From Anaspis maculata (Eukaryota; Arthropoda; Insecta; Coleoptera; Scraptiidae): a stretch of 64,000 bases of DNA. This document shows positions 1 through 12,478 of this stretch, one piece after another (the first letter of the stretch is position 1; every line of letters begins with the position of its first letter). Position numbers and translations under genes: made by a program. Where the stretch lies: positions 61,421,787 through 61,485,786 of the forward strand of contig OX421962.1 of the NCBI GenBank assembly GCA_949128115.1, written 5' to 3'. Below the pieces are notes generated by a model that saw only the letters and a list, made by a program, of their open reading frames with translations, did no database searches and had not been told where the DNA came from.

Positions 1-1709
1 ATTTCAATCGGATCACTTTTAGAGAAATTCAAAATGGCGGATCAAAGATGGCGGCAGAATAACAAAAAACTAAAAGTCAACTCGACATCCTGGACATATG
101 TACCTACTATTGCTATTGATCACCGTTTACACCACATCGATATCTTTCTTCCCCGAGGAGTTATCCCGGGTACAGACAGACGGACAGACGGACGGACGGA
201 CGGACGGACGGACGGACGAACGGACAAAGTGAAGCTAAAAGCGCTTTTTTCCCATTTTTTGGGAAAGTGCGCTAAAAACGCTGTGTCTAATAGCGAAACA
301 AAAATTCAAATTTCTGTTTTTCCACGATATCTCGAAAAATAAAAGTGACAGGTCAAATATCTTTCTGGGTCATTGATTGTCATGAAAATGCGCAGCTTTT
401 CCCTAATTTAACTGACTCTGTATCTCTAAAGATAAGCGAGATACCCATGCTTAGCCTCGAAAAACGGACATCCTGTATACATGACAAGAGTCTCTAGACT
501 TTATAAAAATCGTTTCACTAATAATAGATTTTTAAAGTTAAAATCCACTGGTAAGAACTTGGAAAGTATTTGTTGATCACAATTGTTTATAGTAGGATCG
601 CCCTCAAATGCACTAGGTGTCAAGACGGAATAGATGAGATTCGATTAGCGAAAAACGAATTCGATATGTTCGATTTGGAAAACTGTTAGGTTATTCGCTG
701 GAGACTTCAATTCGGAAGTAAGACACAAACCCGGAGACTCCAAGTTAGGGATAAGCTACAAACCCCTACAATTGGCGGAGGAACCGTTCCAATAGCTTGC
801 TGCTGATTCTCCCAATTTAGACGAGACTTTGGAGATGTAGGTACTCGTACACATATTTGCTGTTGAAAATTTAGATTAGATTCGATTAGGTAAAGAACCG
901 AGAGAAAACCCAAAAATCACGAAAAAAAAAATGGCAGCTAGAGGTAGAAATTCGCCAAAGTATGTGTCAGATGTCTCCCTCGATTTAAATCGCCCTGTTT
1001 TTTCTCGTAAAAATATTCACTAGGAATCGTGAGTTATTACGGGTGGATAGTCCGGTATAGATCTACTTCTACATCTCGCCTTTTTTATCCCAAAAAAGGC
1101 GATTCAGTTTTGAATTAGCCCTCACTAGTATTTTACTATAGGGCCGAGTATAGGGCTAACAATCATGCTAATAATAATTCAGTCCGGTTGTAACCAATAC
1201 AGTAATACAGTACTAAAGCACGACGTTCTAATGCCCTTCTGAGCAACACTTTCCTAAGATTAAGCTGGAGATAAAAGGTCTCTGATTCATTCGAATTGCG
1301 TCAGAGTAATTCATTATTCTATTCACACTATAAAATCTTGTGGGTAAACAGCCAATTTGTGAATATGGTTTAATATTTATAACAACAGCAGATTGTCAGT
1401 TGGCTGACATGCGTTTCTCGCACTTTAAATTCCTAATGAATTTGTAAGGGGTAGAATCCCACAAAACTTCCTCTAGATACTAGATAGAATACCTCTTTTG
1501 GCTCAACAGATAATACATTTCAAGCACTCAGTATCTAATTTAAAAAAGAACCTTATCGTTATTGTTACTATATTTATGAGTATTTATTCTGACGACTCAT
1601 CTATAGGATACAATATGTTGATTTTGTAGTACCTATGTCTCAAAGACAATCATATAGATACTTTTACTTTAAGATCACGACCTTATTTAAAAACACTGTT
1701 TCTTTTCAG
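1..1709 (+). other. Intron of the nAChR gene, with dispersed repeat fragments
   Basis: No exon is recognisable upstream of the terminal exon at 1710, so this is read as its intron, continuing left of the window. Bases 30-300 match (inverted) the repeat at 50.09-50.28 kb: a 'gatggcgg' stretch, 'catcgatatc', and a GACG microsatellite at about 174-225. Bases 370-480 share a block with 23.92-24.0 kb and 26.2-26.27 kb. Bases 960-1070 match the outer arm of the palindrome at 57.2-57.36 kb. Confidence 0.55.
174..225. repeat. (GACG)n microsatellite
   Basis: Imperfect to perfect GACG/GACA tetranucleotide run. A shorter run of the same unit lies at about 62464-62481, followed in both places by 'gacaaag' and later by a 'gcgctaaaaac' tract. 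The array is therefore probably part of a dispersed element rather than a free microsatellite. Confidence 0.85.
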
Positions 1710-1907
1710 GTGAAGGAGGATTGGAAGTACGTCGCCATGGTTCTTGATAGGTTGTTTTTATGGATTTTCACACTGGCCGTGCTAGTGGGAACTGCAGGAA
1801 TCATTTTACAAGCGCCTACACTTTACGACGATAGGAGGCCTATTGACGTTCGACTTTCGGAAATTGCCTCGACAACAGCTAAGCCCCACATTACCAGTTC
1901 ACTTTAG
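1710..1907 (+). CDS. Nicotinic acetylcholine receptor alpha subunit, terminal coding exon (partial gene)
   Basis: This is the last coding exon of a cys-loop ligand-gated cation channel subunit that acts in the synaptic plasma membrane. A pyrimidine-rich acceptor (tcttttcag, AG at 1708-1709) precedes a phase-0 exon of 65 codons ending in TAG at 1905-1907. The peptide begins [18 protein letters not shown], continues through transmembrane segment M4 (about residues 8-30) and ends with the extracellular tail [20 protein letters not shown] followed by AKPH. That tail is characteristic of insect alpha1/alpha2-type nAChR subunits. Known from the family: M4 contacts lipid, and the tail after it is extracellular. 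The ligand-binding domain, M1-M3 and the intracellular loop must be encoded left of the window. The exact subunit number cannot be decided from M4 alone. An AATAAA lies directly after the stop (1910-1915), but a longer 3' UTR is likely. Confidence 0.93.
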   Translation: MKEDWKYVAMVLDRLFLWIFTLAVLVGTAGIILQAPTLYDDRRPIDVRLSEIASTTAKPHITSSL

Positions 1908-2346
1908 ATAATAAAGTCGTACTAAAAAAAACACGGTTTATAGGTACCAAAATTATTAATGTCGTACTTCAGGCTTTTCTCTTCAACTTTTGATGCTGAG
2001 TTTTTGTTTTGCTGTGAAAGTAAAGTGACTACTGAATATATAATAGTAATAGGCCTGAAACTGAAAAATTATTTTTTAATAACTCGGCAGAACAACGGCG
2101 GCTGATCAGAAGTGGAGACAACAGCCATAGAAGTGTGAGATAGGAAATTTAGAAAACAATATTTAAAAAAATGTACAGAAGTACTTCAAGGGCCAAACAC
2201 AATATGATGAATTATATAGTATATTAAATTATTCGAACCTACCTACTTTTACATTACTCGTTAAAACGTACCTACCTAAGTGACTCAACTTGGGAAAACT
2301 TCCATGCAAGTTTTTACTGCACTTTTGAGTTAGATTTTTACTCTAA

Positions 2347-2579
2347 GGCCCGTATTCATAGTCAGATCTCAAATATAAGGTGGTCTTAAGACCATCCTTA
2401 TTTAGACACAGGCTTGATCTAAGATTGATTTTATACGTATAAAAGTCATCTTGTGAATATTGTTTATTATAATCAAATACAAAATACAACTATTATACAT
2501 ATTCTTATGGTTGTGTTTGGTGAAAATTGGCTCATAGAAATCGAATAAGGTCGTCTTGATCTGACTATAAATACGGGCC
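2347..2579. mobile_element. PIF/Harbinger-like MITE with TAA target-site duplication
   Basis: Terminal inverted repeats ggcccgtattcatagtcag / ctgactataaatacgggcc bound a 233-bp non-coding element. TAA lies directly outside each end (2344-2346 and 2580-2582). A 3-bp TAA/TTA duplication is typical of PIF/Harbinger elements; the family assignment is inference from the TSD. Confidence 0.75.
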
Positions 2580-3730
2580 TAAACGAACTATGAGTAAAAC
2601 TAAAAAAGCTCCCACCTCAATTTATTCTCTTTCTGGAGTCGATGAAAATATTAAAATTATCTCACTTTACAATTCACAGACACTATTTAGGGTGATTTAT
2701 AATTTGACAAAATAATAATCTAGCATGTCAAGGGACAAGGCAGAAGTTAGTAAGAAACTGACGTTTTAAATTTTCCTAATAATTTTTGTTTCCTGTTTTT
2801 CTTCATGATACTTTTTCTGTCTTCTTCTGATAATTTTTTGGGCTCATAAGTCAGCTATTACTACCTTACCGTTTTTGACCTATAACTACACTCGAATTAT
2901 GACGTGAAAAAGTGAAAAAGTGAATAAAATGAAGAGAACACCAAAATTTTCTTCCAAATTCGAACGAAGATATAACTTCTATATCACGTCCACGGAGTAA
3001 AAGAAGAATATGTCAATGCCGTACTCACACAGTCTTTCTTGAATATTGGTTCAATTCTTTTGGTCTAATTATGAATCACCCTATATTACAAAGCTGAACG
3101 ACTTCTTTGTAATGGCAAAGTTTACGAAAAATTTTAAAATCGATTAATTTGTACGTGAACAAGTTAAACTACAGGGTGAGTACCACTGGTTGAATGCTTG
3201 TATTTTTGTTATTTAAAAAAAAAATCGATGAAAAATCATGGATTCTAGAGAGCACGATACACTCAAACTCGAGCGCTGTCAAAGCTGTCAAATTTTCCAT
3301 CAATAATATGCTCACTTGCTCGCCCCGCAGTTTTTTTTCCTGCATTAACTAAAGTATGTTCAACCCTGGTGTTATTTGAGCTGTCTGTGAGTCTTGCCAC
3401 GCGACGCCCTTCGAAAGGAGTAATTCGGGAATAGCTCACTCGAAGTTGAAGCTAAAAATTTAAAAAAATGTGCGACACACAACCGAAGACATTACTCTCT
3501 AAAATCCACTAACGATTTCGTGTCCGGGTAAATAGTAATGTTACAATTAATGTTACAATTAATAAATTCTGCCCCGGCTTTTCATCTAATTTCTTTGCAT
3601 TTCTCATTTTGGTTGTTAACTGTTTCCTAAACTGAAAGTGGCCAATGATATCAACTATCTAAATCACTATGCAACGAATGATATGTCAAGATCGGATAAC
3701 TGGTTTAAGTATATCGTGCTAGAATTATTA

Positions 3731-3895
3731 AGGGCCAATATCCGAGACCCCACTCATCCTACCTACACTCTCACTCATTCTTCACTCAATTTACCCTTAC
3801 ACAATGGAATTTTTACCTGAAACCATTGTGTTGGGTCAAATTGAGTAAGAATTAAGTGTGAGTGTAAGTTAAGTGATTACTCTGAATCCGGCCCT
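3731..3895. mobile_element. Short TIR element (MITE)
   Basis: The ends agggcc-aatatccgag and ctctgaatccggccct are imperfect inverted repeats, and TTA precedes the left end. Internally, 'cactctcactcattcttcac' is mirrored by a complementary 'gaattaagtgtgagtgtaag'. No coding capacity. Confidence 0.5.
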
Positions 3896-5741
3896 TAGGA
3901 GGCCCAGTTACCCACTTCGAGTTTATCTTTATTGGTTACGATTTGGTTACTGTGAAAAGAATTGTTGTAACAAATCAATCCATGGTAAGCAGACCAAGTT
4001 TGAAGATAAACTTGAAGTGAGGAACTGACCGTGGGTTCCAAAAAAAAGATAACACGAGATTAGTTGATTCGCGATTTTGTTTGTCCATTTCTAGCTGAGT
4101 GATCAATGAAAATGCTGGTTTATCCTTCAATAATGAAATGATGATGGGTCTAGTACAGATTTCAGGCATTTTTTGGGGTTAATCGCCTAGCATTCAGCAG
4201 AAAAAAGTTCAGTTAATCTGCAATCAGCCTTGATCGCTGATCATCTTTTTTGTGGAACTGACGGTGAGCCCTAGAAATACAAAATTGTTAGGACCACAAA
4301 TAACCCACATGTGAAAAATGTATTGCCCATTTTTAATCTAGGTATCCCTGTTTTTATCAGGTGTGTATCTATTTACTTCAGTTATTTACTCGTAGAATAA
4401 TACAAAGGAATTGAACTTTAACTTTAATCCTGATAGAATTGTTAACATAAAATGTCCTGCATTTTAATAGTAATTTTTCACTGCTCAAATATATTGGATT
4501 GTTGACTAAATGTTTCTCTAATAAATTATATTCAAGATCTTTTTGTCGAATCAATAGACCAGTCAATGCAATCGGATTTTGCCCCAGACATAATCAATTA
4601 TCAACCAAATTTTGGAAATACGTTCAGATACCTTTTCCCAAGACACAGAAAAAGCCGCACAGAATTCTAGGTGGTATGGACCCGAAGTGCTGGAAAATTG
4701 CATTTTTTTAAATGGACATTAAATGCCAAGGTGAAACTCAAAAACTCATTTTGATCACTTAGTTTGATCAACGTGATACTTTTGTACCATGAATGTATTT
4801 TCACATTTTTTCAAACAATATTGGTAGTAAGCACTACAACTTTTTTCCACTTACCCGAGATTTTTCTAGTTGAAAATGCAAAACCGGCTGCATTTCAAGC
4901 AACTTTTCACCCGTGAACCAATTCACGCCGAACAATCTTTAAAATGAGACCTAAGTTATTTGACGATTTTTACAGCGAGACAATTTGGTTTTGAGGTTTT
5001 CCCGCAAGAATCAAATTCAAGTACTTAGTTTCCAGGTGATTATCTCCCATATTATTTACCTCACTTTTTGGCTTATATGTGTCTTTCATCTTTTACGTTT
5101 TCTATTTTAATTCGGTTAAAAGATTGTCACATCAATATTGCCACGACCTGCTGAGCTAGACAATAATTTCTAAAAACTGTAAAACTTGAACTCTTCATTG
5201 TGACAATTTCGTGAATAAACTTTGGTGAAAATTAAAGGGGGGTGTTGTTTAATATTATTGAGGGGTGGGCGAGGGGGTGGGCTTACGAGTCTATCCCAAT
5301 AAGTTAACTTTGTTTTATACGAATGATTTATTGCTGATGATGGATCATCAACAAGCCCGAAAGCGGTCTCATTAAATTCTAGTGAAAGAAAGGGATTCTT
5401 GGGAAAGACTCACAGAAAAACCTATCCCTTGATCATAAACCAACAAAGGACAACCAAACATTATTGCTGTTCAATTCCATTTTAATTTCATCGTGTACAA
5501 TCCATCCACTTGTCAATTTCAGTGATGCCAGACAGCATTACTATAAGTCATTACGGAGAGCAGTATACCTACTACCACAATCAAACTGTACAACTTACTC
5601 GACACATGTATTATTTTATGTCAATGAGGTTGGTATAGGACTCCAAAATTGAAAACAAACAAAGTGACGAAATTTGACCACGAGTCCTATCCTAAACTAA
5701 ATCTACTGTTATTGTACCTACTTACCAACGTGTCCCAAAAG

Positions 5742-7701
5742 TAGTGTTGCCGTCTAGACAAGACAAGACAAGAGTTGCCCTACTCTTGTCTTGTCTTGAA
5801 ATATCAAGATTATTTCAAAATTTCAAGACAAGACTCTAACTCTTGATGGAAATTTTTCAAGAGTCTAGATAGACTCTTGAAATTAAACTACTAAAAAACC
5901 CTTTCTTCCAAGAAAAATACGTGACAGAAATATTAACATCTTTTAGCAAGAAAAACAGAGAAATTGTGAGGAGCAAGGAGCACCCTTCGAATAGGGACTG
6001 CGCTTCCATAAAATATTCTACGGTATAATCAAGTTCAAATTTCAAAACAAAGATCTACTTTTATTGGCACTGAAGTTTATCATTGGTGTGAATGCTGAAA
6101 GAAAAGATTGCCACTGGCACCCCCGACCTGTTAGTACACGTGTTTCTGCAATGGGGTCTTATATAAAATTACAAGATACGATTTTAGGTATATAGCCGTA
6201 AGTTGATGCCCGAATAAATATAGTCAACTACTGTTCATTTGCAAAAGTACTCAAAAAATCTGGCAGCGGAAAAGGATATAGAAATTCAACTCACCGCAGT
6301 CCATCGGCTCGAATCGAATGAATAAACAAGCCAAGAACAATACCAGGTTGCCATGAACGTCAAGAAACAGTCAACGAAAGAGTCACAGTCAAAAAAAAGT
6401 TAACAATCAACTCCAATATTATTTTGCTGTTTGGTGTTCGAAATTGGGTTTAAGCGGGACCCAGAGCTCCCAGATGTCGTGGTGCAGACGTGGTCCAATA
6501 TTTTTGTCGAAAATATACCGATTATTTGCAGACCTGTGCCAGGTTCCCGCTTGTGTCAACCTGACGCGGCAAAAAGACTAACTTCACTCAAGTTGTAAAA
6601 AGAACATCAGCCTGATCGGCATTTTGTCTTAGTACATTGGAAGAATATCTGACTGCAGCATGTTGTCTGAATCATTCTCCTTTTATTTGCAAGAACACTT
6701 TGTTCCGCAGCTATTGACCAAAAGCTTCATCGAGCTACCTAATTTCTCAGAAGTTGCGATCTGAGAAAGCGCAGGTATTTTTTGGAAAAGTGGAAATGGA
6801 GATGTTGGAGCAGTCCTTGAAAAAAAACACTTGGACGGAACTTTCGCATGAGAACCGGAAAAAACAGTAGAGACATACAGAGTCTGGATAATATGTCATG
6901 TAAATATATGTATAATCACAAGACATTATTATAATTCGACATGGCATCTCTCTGGCAACGCTTTCCCGTTCTCTGATGCAAAATTGATAAATTCATAGTG
7001 AACTGCCACCACAAACCAAAAATCAAATTGTCTTCTGATACACATCTAAAATTCCGAGTAAAATTCACAATATACAGAAAGATGCTTCTTTGTGTTGTTC
7101 TGTTTTTCCTAATTTTCAAAATATTCATGGACTGTAGACTACCTATCAGACACAGCATGGCAACAACGGTCGATGCATATTGACATGATGGCCTGCCTAG
7201 TGCGCAAGCGCAAAACAGGTTCATTGCTTCATTATTCTCCCAATTTGAACTCCCGAATTCCCAGATTTTTTCCTGAAAAAAGTAGGGACTTTTGAGACGA
7301 GATATTTCATATCGTCTGTAGTGATCTCGGTACTTTGATTTCAACAATTAGCATGAGAACCCTTTGCAATCATTTTCATTTCAAATAAATATAGTTTTGA
7401 ATAGCATTTTGTCATACCGTTTACCCTTATTTATGTTATTTCATGTTGTCAATAAACTCTGTAAGAAATCTCCAATCTAATCACACCTCAAGTAGAAAAT
7501 AAGAACCATCAGCGGAGAGGAATATATCAGATTTTTTTTAATTTTTCCTTCTCAAGAGTCTAATCAAGACTCTTGATCTTGACAGCCCTACTCTTGTCTT
7601 GTCTAGAAATTTCAAGACAAGAGTTTCTAGAGGTCTTGTCTAAGTCTTGACGCCTTTTCAAGACAAGAGTCTAGAAAGTCTAACTCTAGACGGCAACACT
7701 A
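5742..7701. mobile_element. hAT-like DNA transposon, 8-bp TSD CCCAAAAG, decayed
   Basis: The inverted ends tagtgttgccgtctaga / tctagacggcaacacta are directly flanked by the octamer cccaaaag (5734-5741 and 7702-7709). An 8-bp TSD with a 'TAGTGTTGCC'-type TIR is the signature of hAT elements. Both subterminal zones (about 5754-5876 and 7545-7690) are dense in 'caagac'/'gtcttg' words in both orientations, as expected of transposase binding arrays. The 1.96-kb body has only broken frames. The longest, 6916-7347 (-), 143 codons, shows no transposase motif I recognise. It is either a non-autonomous derivative or a degenerate autonomous copy. Confidence 0.85.
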
Positions 7702-7709
7702 CCCAAAAG

Positions 7710-9227
7710 TCCAAGCTTTGGCAAATATCAGAAGAACTATTTATATACAAAGATGATAAAAGAACAATTAGCACTTTTGGCACTTGTTCTTGTAAATTCA
7801 AGTACCTACCGGCAAAGGTCCTTCAAGAGAAAAGCTTTCCCTGCAAAAAACAATCAAAAATTGTTGTGTGCCCCAGTCTGATCGCAAGACCAGGTACCTA
7901 CCCTCATTTGTGTTGGACTGTAGGTAAGGTACATGATTAACGAATGTAATTTCTAGCATAAAATTCAAAATCGAGAGTTCCATTAGTTGCACTGCACATT
8001 CGGTATGGTATAATAATTATAATACATTTCAATTTTTTCAAAAGATTTTTCAATTCTCAGATCTTTGGACAACTGGGACAAGGTTTGTAAGTTCGGCAAA
8101 CTACTGTTTTTATTTAATACAACATTGAAACGACAGTCAAAATGTATGAATGACCAAAAGAGCAAGCAATATTTTAAAAAGTATGTACATTAGGGCGATT
8201 ATTGTTTCGTACGGATGCATTATCAAGTAGGCGAATTTTGGACATTTCAGGCCGCTTTCACATCCTGATGAGTCGTGATGACTAGACATCGCCGAATTGA
8301 AAATTGCAGCTGTACGAAACAATAATCTCACGTCTGTATCTAGTATTCTTTGAAGCGACCAACTGCGAAACAAATATAAATATCGAGATAAATATACCTA
8401 TATTTTATATTTTCAAAGTCGGCTTTTCTAAATTAATATAATATTCCATTACCTGCCACCTGCGTGATTGAAAGAAATGAGTTTTTATTTTACACAAGGT
8501 ATACAGTTTTTCTGCATAGATAAGGAAAACAAATTCTTCTGTCGTACTTGACAATGCATAAAAATGAAGTATTTGCTCATGCTCCGATTTTGTAGGAGTG
8601 GTTAGTAACTCCTCCAAATTGGAGCATGGATCATGCATACCCCAATTTTATGCATATGACCCAATAACTCGTTATTATACATCATTGAATTTTGATGACG
8701 AAATAAAATAATGTAGATAAAAATACTGGAGAATTCTTGAAAAAAATTACGACACCGCTACCCTTACTTTTTCCGAGACTTTTTCACATTTTCTTACTGC
8801 CTAAAATGTTCGTCGTTGTCAGCGTTGATATATTAACTTTATTTAGACTTTTACTTTTGTAATGTTTCTTTTGATAGATATCTAACTTTTATATTTTATA
8901 TTAAATTATACATAGTATAATGTATATATAGGATAAAATCCCACAGAAGAAATATATGATAGTTTTATATAAGAAATGAAGAAAAAATCAAGAAGTTGTA
9001 CCTATGTAAAATTTGAAAAATCTCTTGGTTTTAGCTTCTGACATGCCATGTATTCATGTACCTACTTGAAGATATTAGTTGATACTTTGTTATTGTTAAA
9101 TGTATTTACATATCTTTAGGTAAGATAATATAACTGATTTATAGACACATTTTGTTATGAATATGAAATATTTAGTATTTTATCTGAAAATTCCTCTAGC
9201 ACTACTATACTCTGTACCGCCAATAAG
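7710..9227. other. Unassigned AT-rich intergenic sequence
   Basis: I see no gene, RNA gene or clear repeat boundary here. Small frames at 7647-7940, 8137-8373 and 8405-8638 lack conserved motifs and splice context. Confidence 0.4.
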
Positions 9228-9808
9228 TAGTAAAGGGTGATCCAACTTGCGCTTTCCCATGACAGCGGTAGATATTTTCAAAACGGCAAAATATTTGTCT
9301 ATCTGAAATCGATCTTTCTATTTCTACGCAAGAAACATGTACAAGTAAACGCATTAAAATGGAAATATAGGTGTTCAAAAAAAGTTCATGTTGTGGTCGA
9401 CGTGGATTTTTTGTCTTCAAACTCGACCTAATGAACGCGCAATTTAGAATTTGGGCCAGCTATTTAAACAGAACTAGGTCTGTAGCTAACATCAAACATG
9501 AGATTATTTCTCTAACATTTAATGCTCTGCTACGCTACCAGTTCTGCAGTTCTGCCCTAATATCTGGTCAAAATCTTGAATTACGCGTTCAGAAGGTCAG
9601 TTTTGAACATCAAAAAAATTACGTCAGCCACAATATGAAACTTTTTCCAACACCCTTATTTCCATTTTAACGCATTTATTGGTGATATATTGTTTCATGA
9701 CCCACTTTATACATGTTTCTTATGTGCAAATATCACTTTGAGATGGACGTTTTGCAAATATTTAACACTGTTAGTTATGGGAAAGCTCAACTTGGATCAC
9801 CTTTATAG
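9228..9808. mobile_element. TIR/foldback element with about 70-bp inverted ends
   Basis: The left end (about 9230-9300: aagggtgatccaacttgcgc, then cttt-cccat, later caaaacggcaaaatattt) is the reverse complement of 9740-9808 (tatttaacactg...gggaaagctcaacttggatc, accttta). The interior is non-coding. Its right end falls inside the first copy of the 556-bp tandem duplication, so that end is duplicated downstream. Confidence 0.65.
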
Positions 9809-10233
9809 CAATAAAGTCCAAAAAGAAGTTTAAATTGAGTTGTAGATGGCATTATAATTATTACGTTCTTGGCGACACAGTGTATATTTTTTATATTCTG
9901 GTTCATATAAAGATAGTAGGTACTATGTCATCTGGACCAGGGCAATTATTGGGCACCGCAAAAACCGATTACAAATCACAGAAAAAAAAATTACAAGCTT
10001 CTGAAATCATAAAAAAAACACCTCAAAAATAATAATTATTGTCAGATTAGAAAAATAGACCCGGAAGTCTGAGCTCCCCAAAAATTAGGCACTATTGTCT
10101 GAAAAGGCCAAGTTTGTTGTAAAAACCGGTCAATAATACCGTTATTCAACTGGCCTAACAAATGGTCTTTTGGTGATTTTTTTTTGTAGATCTTCATTTT
10201 AATTTTTTGTTTGTAAAAACTTGATCAAACTTG
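9678..10233. repeat. 556-bp direct tandem duplication, copy 1
   Basis: From 'attggtgatatattg' onward this block is repeated without any difference I can find at an offset of exactly 556 bp. It carries part of the TIR of the element at 9228-9808. The 65-codon frame inside each copy is identical and has no recognisable domain. Confidence 0.95.
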
Positions 10234-10787
10234 ATTGGTGATATATTGTTTCATGACCCACTTTATACATGTTTCTTATGTGCAAATATCACTTTGAGAT
10301 GGACGTTTTGCAAATATTTAACACTGTTAGTTATGGGAAAGCTCAACTTGGATCACCTTTATAGCAATAAAGTCCAAAAAGAAGTTTAAATTGAGTTGTA
10401 GATGGCATTATAATTATTACGTTCTTGGCGACACAGTGTATATTTTTTATATTCTGGTTCATATAAAGATAGTAGGTACTATGTCATCTGGACCAGGGCA
10501 ATTATTGGGCACCGCAAAAACCGATTACAAATCACAGAAAAAAAAATTACAAGCTTCTGAAATCATAAAAAAAACACCTCAAAAATAATAATTATTGTCA
10601 GATTAGAAAAATAGACCCGGAAGTCTGAGCTCCCCAAAAATTAGGCACTATTGTCTGAAAAGGCCAAGTTTGTTGTAAAAACCGGTCAATAATACCGTTA
10701 TTCAACTGGCCTAACAAATGGTCTTTTGGTGATTTTTTTTTGTAGATCTTCATTTTAATTTTTTGTTTGTAAAAACTTGATCAAACT
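10234..10787. repeat. 556-bp direct tandem duplication, copy 2
   Basis: Second, apparently identical copy of 9678-10231. Identity ends at 'gatcaaact', after which this copy continues into unrelated sequence (cagaatcact). Perfect identity means either a very recent duplication or an assembly artefact. Confidence 0.95.
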
Positions 10788-11634
10788 CAGAATCACTCTA
10801 GTCACAAGACCTAAGTACTGAAATGGGCTTACCGGTTTCATCATATGTTGTTTGATCCGTCAACTTCTTCTTTTTGCAAGCTAAGCCCAAAACGTGTACC
10901 TATTCATCTTTCATTTATTAATTTCTGATTTTGATTTTAACCCAGACTGCTCCTCTGCTTCAGAGAGAACTAACACTTAGTAGGTACCTACTCTACTTAC
11001 ATAACCTGGTAAACCTACCTACCTACCTACCTTATATTGTATAATACCTATTTCAAAAGTAGCAAATTGCCTTTGTACTGAAAACAGAAATGCACATGAC
11101 ATTTTTTAAAATTGTAACTTGTTTGTAAATTATTGAAATGTAACAAAATATTAAAGCTGCCGAATAATAATTGCAAATTATTAACGCATCAATATAAACC
11201 ATGTAAATGATTTGTATATGTATCCTGTAACTAACAAAAATTTAATAAAACTAAATTTTTATATAAAAACACAAATTTTAATACGAAATGACACTGTTAA
11301 TCGAGGAACTCACTCCATGATATTCATTTCTTGTCTTAGAAATGTGATTTATCTACCATACCTAGTTACTACGTAATGGGTATTCCTTGTCCAATATATT
11401 GCATCGGTAAGACAAGGAAATTGTGTAAAACTCCGCTCAGCTATCTATATATTATTGTCTTGTAACCTACCTAATAACCACAAAACTGTAAGTATAACAC
11501 CCATTCCGCTTGTTGTTCAATGTACCCAACCAGTTTTATAATAATCATATTCAAATATAAAACGTATCAACAGTGTACCAACCTATACTTATTAATTAAA
11601 ACTAGTACAGGATGTTCTTCATACATTTCACCGC
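10788..11634. other. Unassigned AT-rich sequence with tacc repeats
   Basis: Contains a short (ctac)n/(tacc)n run at about 11015-11032. No gene or bounded element is seen. Confidence 0.4.
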
Positions 11635-11694
11635 ACTCTGGGGACCCTTCCTTTGAGATGATTCAATAAACGACCAATCCATCTCCCTAACTCG

Positions 11695-12018
11695 GTGCCT
11701 CGTCCAGAAAACTGGTTCACTTTCAACAAGCGGTCAAAATATGAATTCGACGTCCATGTCGCATTCGACGTCCAATCTAAACAGAGTAATGTCTCTAAGA
11801 AAATTTGCGAACATAATTTGAGAAGCAAAAATGAAATCGCTGTTCCCAAAGCCGAAAAAACCGTCGGCCAAAACTGTTTTGTTTATCTGGCTCCTATGCT
11901 ATTCAATAAAGTGCCAGACTCAATAAAAAATATTAAAAATCATAAGCGAAAGTGTGCAGAACTGAGAGAGTGGATTTTAATGGGTAACATCAAGGAATTG
12001 CTGCCCACACTGCTCTGA
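11695..12018 (+). pseudogene. C-terminal fragment of a non-LTR retrotransposon reverse transcriptase
   Basis: The open frame encodes a stretch with HNLRSKNEIAVPKAEKT, then NCFVYLAPMLFNKVPDSIKN and a basic tail ending in a stop at 12016-12018. The pattern 'H-N-x-R-x-K/N ... P ... (S)-F-x-Y-x-[AG]-P-x-L-[FY]-N-x-[LV]-P-D-x-[IL]-K' is common at the C-terminus of jockey/CR1-like LINE ORF2 proteins after the RT domain. The RT catalytic core is not present upstream, so this is a 5'-truncated copy. It has no start-codon support. Read as a fragment, not a host gene. Confidence 0.6.
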
Positions 12019-12275
12019 GGCGTTTCACCTCCATCGATTTTGACCCAATTTTTGATTTTTGACTTTTTTTACCTCATTTTTTACTTTTCTGCTCAATTTT
12101 GATTTTTCTCTTTTTTAATTTAATTTTTATCCGTTTGTATTTCAGGTATCTGTTTTTTGAATTTTCAATAGTTGCCTATTCAATCGCACTCACACACAAA
12201 GTCCCCTTGAGGAACTTTAAGTGAGGCTTACTCTTTTCCCAGTACAGCTAGTGCTTTGTTGATGTATGTGGTTGT

Positions 12276-12478
12276 AGGTACTTTTTATTTTGCTTTCAGT
12301 TACACCATAAATAATTATTAAGACTTCTTTCTTCTTTCTTTAATATACCTACAACAGCTTCATAAAACTTATTACAGCCCTGACGATGCTTAACAGCGAA
12401 ACCGGTTGGCCAAAGAAGTCTTAATAATTATTTATGGTATAACTGAAAGCAAAATAGAAAGTACCTATAACGTCAACA
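12276..12478. mobile_element. Palindromic MITE with about 50-bp arms and internal CTGACGA...GAAAC motif
   Basis: The left arm 'aggtactttttattttgctt ... ataattattaagacttctt' is mirrored by 'aagaagtcttaataattatt ... aagcaaaatagaaagtacct'. Between them lies ccctgacgatgcttaacagc followed by gaaaccggttggcc. That tract resembles a CTGANGA...GAAAC signature often found near arthropod retroelement ends, but it lacks a well-paired stem II. Confidence 0.65.

Larger units (their letters stand above)
1908..5733. other. Intergenic, mostly unassigned AT-rich sequence
   Basis: This holds the 3' flank of the nAChR gene and two small TIR elements (2347-2579 and about 3731-3895, listed separately). A 'ctgatgatgg...cgaaagcgg' tract lies at about 5334-5370. 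No open frame here has a recognisable domain or supported splice signals. Confidence 0.5.

Noticed and set aside
5334..5370. Hammerhead ribozyme at CTGATGATGG...CGAAAGCGG
   Set aside because: Core words are present, but no stable stem II forms between them and no GTC is placed to close stem III.
6916..7347. 143-codon minus-strand frame as a transposase gene
   Set aside because: It lies within the hAT-like element, but I find none of the expected motifs (BED finger, hATC dimerisation region) and codon composition is not gene-like.
9835..10588. Two identical 65-codon frames as a possible duplicated gene
   Set aside because: Identity extends over the whole 556-bp unit including non-coding parts, and the frame has no domain; it is carried by the duplication and is no evidence of a gene.
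12382..12410. Hammerhead ribozyme at CTGACGATGCTTAACAGCGAAAC
   Set aside because: Stem II would need a bulged first base and has only three pairs; more likely a decayed retroelement signature.
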